Notes under the pieces: model-generated
Database searches by the model: none
Seen by the model: the letters and a program-made list of their open reading frames with translations, nothing else
Told to the model about the DNA's origin: nothing
NCBI GenBank assembly: GCA_013299115.1
Contig: JAAFKA010000017.1
Location: 1 to 64,000 of the forward strand
Source of the DNA: Cytophagales bacterium
GTDB taxonomy: Bacteria > Bacteroidota > Bacteroidia > Cytophagales > Thermoflexibacteraceae
DNA length: 64,000 nt
Reading direction: 5' to 3'
Shown: positions 58,402-64,000 of the stretch, in pieces
How the letters are laid out: every line of letters starts with the position of its first letter
Position numbering within the stretch: the first letter of the stretch is position 1
Made by a program: the position numbers and the translations under genes

Positions 58402-59808
58402 ATGCAAGACCTCAACAAACTCTTTGCCTTGCAAAAAGCAAGCACCAACAAACTCAAAAAACGAAGTGTAGCCGATAGAATCCTCCAACTTAAACACTTA
58501 GAGCAGTTAATTATTCTTTACCAGCCAGCAATAGAGACAGCTATTTTGGCAGACTTTCGCAAACCTCCCGTAGAAACCATGCTGACCGAAATAGTTTCAG
58601 TCATCTCAGAGTTGCGACATACGATAAAAAACCTTAAAGATTGGACAAAACCTAAGAAAGTAGGGCAAACCTTAGCCTTGTTAGGCACTTCGGGCTATAT
58701 TTACAAAGAACCCAAAGGCGTTGCCCTCATCATAGCCCCTTGGAATTATCCGTTCAATTTGGCAATGAATCCCTTAATTTCTGCCCTTGCTGCGGGTTGT
58801 GCCATAGTTGTTAAACCTTCGGAGTTGTCGCCAGCTACTTCGGCTTTGTTGGCAAAATTATTGGCAGAGTTTGCCCCGACAGACGAGGTAGCCGTTGTGG
58901 AAGGTGGCGTGGAGGTTTCACAGGCTTTGTTGGCTTTGCCTTTCGACCATATTTTTTTCACAGGTAGCCCCGCCATTGGCAAAGTGGTGATGCACGCAGC
59001 AGCCAATCATTTGGCATCTGTAACCTTAGAGTTGGGTGGCAAATCTCCCGCCATCATAGACGAAACAGCAGATTTGCAAGATGCAGCCGAAAAATTGGTC
59101 TGGGGTAAGTTTGTCAATGCAGGGCAGACTTGCATAGCCCCCGACTACGCCTTAGTGAAACAAGAAGTAAAGCCTTTGTTTATAGAGGCAATGAAACAAC
59201 AGATAGAAAAATGCTACAATGCTGATAAACAAGGCATTGCAAAATCCGATTCGTTTTCGAGAGTTATCAATGACCGTCATTTTAGTCGTTTGGCAACTTT
59301 GTTGCAAGAAGCTACTTCGCAAGGGGCTACGCTTGCCATTGGTGGCGAAACCGAAGCAGCCACCAGATACATAGCCCCTACGGTGCTTACAGAGGTCAAA
59401 ACCTCGATGCGAATAATGGAAGAAGAAATTTTTGGACCTATTTTGCCCATCTTAACCTATCAAAATTCGGAAGAAGCCTTGCAACTCATTGCTAATTTGC
59501 CCAAACCTTTGGCTTTTTATATTTTCAGTCGAGATAACGAAAAAATAAACAAATACATAGCCCACAGCACCGCAGGCGGTACTTGCGTGAATGATTGCCT
59601 GATTCACATCGCCCACCCCGATTTGCCTTTTGGTGGAGTCAATAACAGTGGCATAGGCAGGTCGCATGGTGAGGCTGGTTTTTTGGAGTTTTGCAACCAA
59701 AGGTCGGTACTGAAACAAAGAATAGGTTTTACAGGTATCAAATTATTGTATCCGCCCTACACAGATAAGGTGCGAAATTTGGCAAAAATATTTTTGAATT
59801 GGGTGTGA
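58402..59808 (+). CDS. NAD(P)-dependent aldehyde dehydrogenase, ALDH3-like
   Basis: 468 residues, the short ALDH3/fatty aldehyde dehydrogenase length. Cofactor-binding IIAPWNYPFNLAMNPLISALAAG and VVKPSE, FTGSPAIGK, catalytic Glu in LELGGKSP, catalytic Cys in NAGQTCIAPDY and the C-terminal LPFGGVNNSGIGRSHG. Oxidises aldehydes to acids; long-chain aldehydes from lipid turnover are likely but inferred. A hydrophobic C-terminal stretch (KIFLNWV) might touch the membrane. Confidence 0.94.
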   Translation: MQDLNKLFALQKASTNKLKKRSVADRILQLKHLEQLIILYQPAIETAILADFRKPPVETMLTEIVSVISELRHTIKNLKDWTKPKKVGQTLALLGTSGYIYKEPKGVALIIAPWNYPFNLAMNPLISALAAGCAIVVKPSELSPATSALLAKLLAEFAPTDEVAVVEGGVEVSQALLALPFDHIFFTGSPAIGKVVMHAAANHLASVTLELGGKSPAIIDETADLQDAAEKLVWGKFVNAGQTCIAPDYALVKQEVKPLFIEAMKQQIEKCYNADKQGIAKSDSFSRVINDRHFSRLATLLQEATSQGATLAIGGETEAATRYIAPTVLTEVKTSMRIMEEEIFGPILPILTYQNSEEALQLIANLPKPLAFYIFSRDNEKINKYIAHSTAGGTCVNDCLIHIAHPDLPFGGVNNSGIGRSHGEAGFLEFCNQRSVLKQRIGFTGIKLLYPPYTDKVRNLAKIFLNWV

Positions 59809-59837
59809 GAACTTATAGTATATTTTCAATTCTTTTT

Positions 59838-62765
59838 TCAATTCCTCCAAATCCGCAAAGCTGCCACCTCTTTTTGCAACACTTTGTAAATCAAATATTC
59901 GTTTTTGTTTTCGTTATAGAAAGCCAAAATCTCTTGTTCACTTGCCAAAGGCTCGGTAAGTGAGTCGCCATTTTTGTAATAGAGATAGGTTTTCTTTTGC
60001 TCTGTATCTGTAACAGCCACCAAAGCTGCGTGTACGCCAAAATGAAAATACTGCACTTTTTTGGGGCTGGCGTTGTCATATTCTTTGCTAAACAAAGATG
60101 TAAGATTTCTGGAAAAAATTGTTAGCTTTTTCTCATCTTGTCTGCAAAGCAAATAATCTTGTTGGGCTGCTGCATCAGGCACTAAAAGGCAGAGAGATTG
60201 AGCCGAAGGTCTTTCCATTTCCTCTCTGTTTACCACTCTGCCTTGCAAGTTGATGCGGATAATTTCGCCTTGTGTAGTTTGCAAATGCAAAATAGTTTGT
60301 TGAAAATCAACGCCTTGCTGCACAAAAAAGTTGCTTTGCAAGCCTGCACCTACATACACAGGAAAACCTGCATAGAGTTCGCCATTGCGTTTAAAGAGGT
60401 TGATAATTCCCTTTTTTTCTACCAACAACAAGGCATCTTTGCCTGCCACTCGCAAATGTCTTGGTGGACTTGCCAACTCTCCCGATAATTTTTTCGGCGA
60501 CCAACCTTGTAAGATTTGCCCATTTTTTGACAACATCATCACATTGCCCTCCGCATCTGCTGCCACTATTCGGTAGTTTTGCGTGTTTTCATAGTCAAAA
60601 ACAGTCAAAAAATTGATAGTTCCTAAGTCTTTCAGTTCCAAAGGAGAAGTAGCCGTTGGTTTGCCATTTCTATCTATCCAATACAATTTATTTTGGGAAG
60701 CCACCAAATACTGCACCACCGAGCCTGTCCACAGTTGGCAAACAGTAAACTCCGTAGGCGAAGATTGCAAAGGAAAATGCCACAATTTTTTGCCACCCAC
60801 ACCCAAGAGATGCACGTGATTTCCTGCATCTTGTACGGCTATTTCTTTGCTTTGGTCTGTTGGGTGCAGCAGTAGCAAAGGCTTGCTTGTCAAGGTGTTA
60901 TAAAAGTTGGTTGCATAAACCTGCCTTGCTGTTGTGTGTGCCAAAGCTGAGTTTTCAGTTGAATTTCCTGTTTGATTTTGGGCTGTATTTCCAATCGTAG
61001 TGGGCAAAGTTTGGTTGCTTGCCACCAACGGAGTTCGAGGAATTTCGTGAAAAAAACCTGTGGTAGTTGAGATGTAATTTTCTTGCACAGTTTGTTGCAA
61101 AAACAACCATTCTATACGCAACAAATTTCGTTTGTTTTCTTCGGCTTTGCTCTGCCATTCGGGTTTGAGGGCTGGTGTGTAGCTACTCCATGCCCGCAAA
61201 GGCGACACAATTTGCGTGAGGTGGGCAGGTTGTTTGGCGACTTCCAAAAATGCAGAGGATTGGTACATTTTTGCCCACACTTGCCCATTGCCTATGTCTT
61301 CCAAACAAGCAATTAAGGCTTTGCTTGTGTTGCCAATGACCAAATAATTGTTGATAAAAGTAAAATAAGTTTGCGGAAAACCTGCAAAGGCTTGATAACC
61401 AAATAGTTTGTAGGGCAACTCTGCGAAAGGAAGTTGAATAATTTTTTGCTTGCCAAAGTTTTCGTAAGTCAGCGTATCTTTTGGATTTTTTATCAATTCT
61501 TTTGCCCAAAGTTGCAATCTTTTGTCCAGGGCTGCGGGTTCATTGATTTTGATAAACACCAATTTATCTGCATAATTTGAGCTAAAACTTTCGCCTTCGG
61601 TCATTGCCACTTCGCCATCCATATAACTCTGCCAAGTAAAAAAATCTAAATTTTCGCCATGTAATAAACTATCACTTTTCAGAGAAAAAATAGTTTGGAG
61701 GTTATCAAAAAAAGTCTTTTTGGAAGTTCCCAAATCCAACCTATAAAAGTAAGCCGTTTTTCGGGGAATAAATTGAAACAAACTACTCGTGGTTGTGGTG
61801 CTTAGTTGGTTTTCGTCCTCGTCTATGGCAGGAAAAGCAGCCAAAAAGTTTGGTGTTTGCTTTGGGTTGTTTTCTTTTTCGTTAGTTGCCTTTTGATTTT
61901 CTGCAAAAGATAATTGCAAACCACTGAATAAGAGAGAATTAGCTTTTTTGTTAGGGCTACCAACGGCTTGCAAATTCTGCAATTCAAAATAGCCTTTGGG
62001 TTGAGTTTGCAAGGTTTGCAAAATAGTTTGGTAGTTTTCTTGGTAAAAAACCGACAAAAAATTAGCAAACAAATCGGGATTGTAGTGGCAGGTAAGGGCA
62101 GGTGGCGAAGTTTGCTTAGTTGGTCGAGGCAAATCAAAAACAGCTTGGTTGGTTGTATAAAAATTGCTACGCCCCAATTCATTAAAATTGCGTATGGTTT
62201 CCTCCACCAAAAAAGAGGTAAAACTACCAACAAAATAACCTTTGTGAATGAGGTAAGAAAAAAGTTGAGAATTGTCTTTCAACCTAACTTCTTGAATTTC
62301 AACGCCTTGATAGTTTCTTTTTTCTACTATGCCTTCGTGACGAGTAATTAGATTTTGTAAGATTTGCTTAAATAACAAATGCTGGCGAAGGGTAACAGGG
62401 GCAAAAAAAGCAAAGTCAAAATTGCCCTTCGCTGTTCTGTGCAGACTAATGGTAAGAGGTTTGTCTTTAAAATATTGGTTTAGGTCTATGCCTTCGCCTT
62501 GCAAAACGGCAAGCAATTTTGCTCTTTGGGCGTAGGTTTGCAAGGCAGGCGTGGTGCGAAAATTTTGTCCAAACAAGGTGCTGTCGGCGGTTTGGTAGGT
62601 GTTTACCAAGTCGTGGATTTGAAAAACGGCTACGGCATCGGCAGGAATAAAACTCCAAACGGCAGTCTTGCTGTTTTTGTCCCAAATAGCAAGGGCAAGT
62701 TGCACCAACCAATAGCCAAAAAATAAAGACAAGGCAACAAAAGAAACTATGCGGAGGTATTTCAT
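59838..62765 (-). CDS. Large N-terminally anchored protein, C-terminal beta-propeller-like
   Basis: 975 residues: one TM helix about 8-28 (VALSLFFGYWLVQLALAIW), then FIPADAVAVFQIHDLVNTYQ, a pattern seen in DUF3352-like proteins, to about residue 560. The C-terminal third has repeated strands with Asp-x-x-Gly turns (VAADAEGNVMMLSKNGQILQGW, LLVEKKGIINLFKRNGELYAGFP), as in PQQ/WD-type propellers. Probably periplasmic and tethered to the inner membrane. No catalytic residues recognised. Codon use normal. It converges on the aldehyde dehydrogenase with a 29-base gap. Confidence 0.75.
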   Translation of the reverse strand: MKYLRIVSFVALSLFFGYWLVQLALAIWDKNSKTAVWSFIPADAVAVFQIHDLVNTYQTADSTLFGQNFRTTPALQTYAQRAKLLAVLQGEGIDLNQYFKDKPLTISLHRTAKGNFDFAFFAPVTLRQHLLFKQILQNLITRHEGIVEKRNYQGVEIQEVRLKDNSQLFSYLIHKGYFVGSFTSFLVEETIRNFNELGRSNFYTTNQAVFDLPRPTKQTSPPALTCHYNPDLFANFLSVFYQENYQTILQTLQTQPKGYFELQNLQAVGSPNKKANSLLFSGLQLSFAENQKATNEKENNPKQTPNFLAAFPAIDEDENQLSTTTTSSLFQFIPRKTAYFYRLDLGTSKKTFFDNLQTIFSLKSDSLLHGENLDFFTWQSYMDGEVAMTEGESFSSNYADKLVFIKINEPAALDKRLQLWAKELIKNPKDTLTYENFGKQKIIQLPFAELPYKLFGYQAFAGFPQTYFTFINNYLVIGNTSKALIACLEDIGNGQVWAKMYQSSAFLEVAKQPAHLTQIVSPLRAWSSYTPALKPEWQSKAEENKRNLLRIEWLFLQQTVQENYISTTTGFFHEIPRTPLVASNQTLPTTIGNTAQNQTGNSTENSALAHTTARQVYATNFYNTLTSKPLLLLHPTDQSKEIAVQDAGNHVHLLGVGGKKLWHFPLQSSPTEFTVCQLWTGSVVQYLVASQNKLYWIDRNGKPTATSPLELKDLGTINFLTVFDYENTQNYRIVAADAEGNVMMLSKNGQILQGWSPKKLSGELASPPRHLRVAGKDALLLVEKKGIINLFKRNGELYAGFPVYVGAGLQSNFFVQQGVDFQQTILHLQTTQGEIIRINLQGRVVNREEMERPSAQSLCLLVPDAAAQQDYLLCRQDEKKLTIFSRNLTSLFSKEYDNASPKKVQYFHFGVHAALVAVTDTEQKKTYLYYKNGDSLTEPLASEQEILAFYNENKNEYLIYKVLQKEVAALRIWRN

Positions 62766-62800
62766 ATTGGGTAAAGCCTTATTTTAAAATTAGAAACTAT

Positions 62801-64000
62801 TTAATCCTCTCTTGCCTCTCTTTTATTAGCATCTGCCATACGCACTATTTTGGGGTGAAAAGCAGCCAAAGTTGTTACTAATTCTTGCTGATATTCCATT
62901 ACTTGGTGTATGTTTTTATACACCATTGGGGCTTCGTCTAAATCTCCACCAATGAGTTGGATACCTTTGTCTTGCAAAAATTTTTTGACATCACTTTTTG
63001 TGAGGGTACTCATGGCTTTGCTGCGCGACATGACCCGACCTGCCCCATGCGAAGCTGAATTAATGCTGGCTGCATTGCCTTTGCCCTTGACTACAAAAGC
63101 TGGCGATGCCATCGTACCAGGAATGATGCCCAAACTTCCCTCATGTGCAGGTGTAGCCCCCTTGCGATGCACTAACACAGGTGTCCCATCGGCTAAGGTT
63201 TCTTTCCACGCAAAATTGTGGTGATTTTCAATCATCAGCACAGGTTTTGTGCCTAAAGAAGTAGCCATACGTTTGTGAATATGGTGGTGATTGGTAGAGG
63301 CATATTCCCCTGCCAAGTTCATAGCCAACCAATAACCCATACCTTCTTCCGTATCAAGACTTAGCCAAGCCAAATGTTGTGCCTCGCGTGGGAGTTTAGA
63401 AATTTCCATTGCCAACTTAGAATAATGCCCTGCAATGGTAGCCCCAAATCCTCTTGACCCCGAATGAGAAAGCAAAGCCAAATAGCTGCCCACAGGCAAA
63501 GGAATTTCAGGCGTAGTTGCCTTTACTTCCAATCTGCCAAACTCTACAAAGTGGTTGCCCGTACCCGAAGTACCGACTTGCCTGACGGCTTTGTCTTTGA
63601 GATTGCGAATAAATTTGCTTTGATGCCAAGCATCGCTGTCGAACAAATCATCAGCCAACGGTTGTTTGAAGTGTCCGTCAATGCCAAAAACGGTGTTGTC
63701 TTTGAGCCATGTTTTGAGTTGTTGGGGTCTTTGTTCCAAATAAAAACTTGCGTCTATGTCAAACACAGACAAACACATACGGCAGGCAATGTCCACGCCT
63801 ACTGCATAAGGAATGATTGTGTTATTGGTAGTAGCCAATACGCCACCAATGGGCAAACCATAACCAGGGTGAGCATCGGGCATCAAAGCACCTGCCACCG
63901 CCACAGGCAACCGCATGGCTGTATTCATCTGTTGGAGGGCTGGCGGTTCTATGCCCTGCCCACCATAGATTTCATACACCAACGGTTTTTCTAACAAACT
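62801..64000 (-). CDS. rtcB: RtcB-family RNA ligase, 5' end outside the window
   Basis: At least 398 residues. RtcB joins 2',3'-cyclic phosphate (or 3'-phosphate) and 5'-OH RNA ends using GTP and Mn2+. Seen: PDAHPGYGLPIGGV, GVDIACRM (the metal-binding Asp and Cys), GTGNHFVE, SHSGSRG, ENHHNFAW, and ASHGAGRVMSR with the His that is guanylylated. Position 63997 is only a TTG, so the start is beyond the edge. The DIACRM form instead of DIGCGM places it in a divergent RtcB subgroup. No archease gene is in view. Confidence 0.93.
   Translation of the reverse strand, partial: SLLEKPLVYEIYGGQGIEPPALQQMNTAMRLPVAVAGALMPDAHPGYGLPIGGVLATTNNTIIPYAVGVDIACRMCLSVFDIDASFYLEQRPQQLKTWLKDNTVFGIDGHFKQPLADDLFDSDAWHQSKFIRNLKDKAVRQVGTSGTGNHFVEFGRLEVKATTPEIPLPVGSYLALLSHSGSRGFGATIAGHYSKLAMEISKLPREAQHLAWLSLDTEEGMGYWLAMNLAGEYASTNHHHIHKRMATSLGTKPVLMIENHHNFAWKETLADGTPVLVHRKGATPAHEGSLGIIPGTMASPAFVVKGKGNAASINSASHGAGRVMSRSKAMSTLTKSDVKKFLQDKGIQLIGGDLDEAPMVYKNIHQVMEYQQELVTTLAAFHPKIVRMADANKREARED

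Noticed and set aside
63464-63994. 176-codon open frame opposite rtcB
   Set aside because: Antisense shadow of a strongly conserved gene; no start context or recognisable domain.

Overview
The window is AT-rich DNA from a member of the Bacteroidota, most likely a Cytophagales-like bacterium. Evidence: many start sites preceded by the Bacteroidota promoter -7 box TAnnTTTG with TTG about 19-21 bases upstream and no clear Shine-Dalgarno; a huge secreted protein with a type IX secretion (T9SS) C-terminal sorting domain; the Bacteroidota-type GlmU-like sugar nucleotidyltransferase; lipid A synthesis (lpxA); a serine-palmitoyltransferase-like enzyme for sphingo- or sulfonolipids; and a crtW-type carotenoid ketolase. 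The species cannot be named from sequence alone.

Layout. 1-3392: tandem array of three near-identical AAA-like/PD-(D/E)XK genes (period 1570 bp), leftmost copy cut by the window edge. 3450-23819: mostly housekeeping and envelope genes: murG, a CREST/ceramidase-like membrane protein, a lipoprotein, mtaB, lpxA, the GlmU-like protein, a dolichol-phosphate-mannose-type glycosyltransferase, an M1 aminopeptidase, a SpoIIE-type phosphatase, a LolA-like protein, an RCK K+ channel, fabG, a KdsC-like HAD phosphatase, dnaN, an ECF sigma factor with a coupled small membrane protein, and a DUF3857/transglutaminase-like protein. 23941-28052: a broken ATPase gene, then a three-gene accessory cassette (ATPase, membrane protein, GTPase) bounded by 72-bp direct repeats. 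28165-40900: sdhA, the rpsF-rpsR-rplI operon, methyltransferase and glycosyltransferase, crtW, a HupE-like protein, an S41 protease, RhlE-type helicase, the Spt-like enzyme and YraN. 41134-46857: tRNA-His, an IS5-like transposase remnant, then a putative immunity-like locus (unknown protein, membrane TIR protein, exported TPR-CHAT protease). 46931-53254: dapD, nuoB and the T9SS giant. 53735-58271: a degenerate accessory region with a truncated SGNH hydrolase, two paralogous nuclease-like genes, an in-frame XisH-XisI fusion, and an XRE regulator plus broken SSB-like gene enclosed by inverted repeats. 58402-64000: aldehyde dehydrogenase, a large anchored protein and rtcB (5' end outside the window).

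The most distinctive trait is dense population by short palindromic repeats and MITE-like elements of at least eight families. Several have entered reading frames: a 27-nt palindromic unit is amplified about five times inside the TIR gene (the same unit lies just upstream of that gene), another palindrome encodes the C-terminus of MtaB, and a third sits between the start codon and the signal peptide of the S41 protease. A doublet of palindromes seems to have cut a gene after about ten codons (34591), and an inverted pair of such doublets encloses the XRE/SSB-like segment. Together with solitary sdhA, nuoB and murG, this suggests a heavily rearranged, repeat-driven genome.
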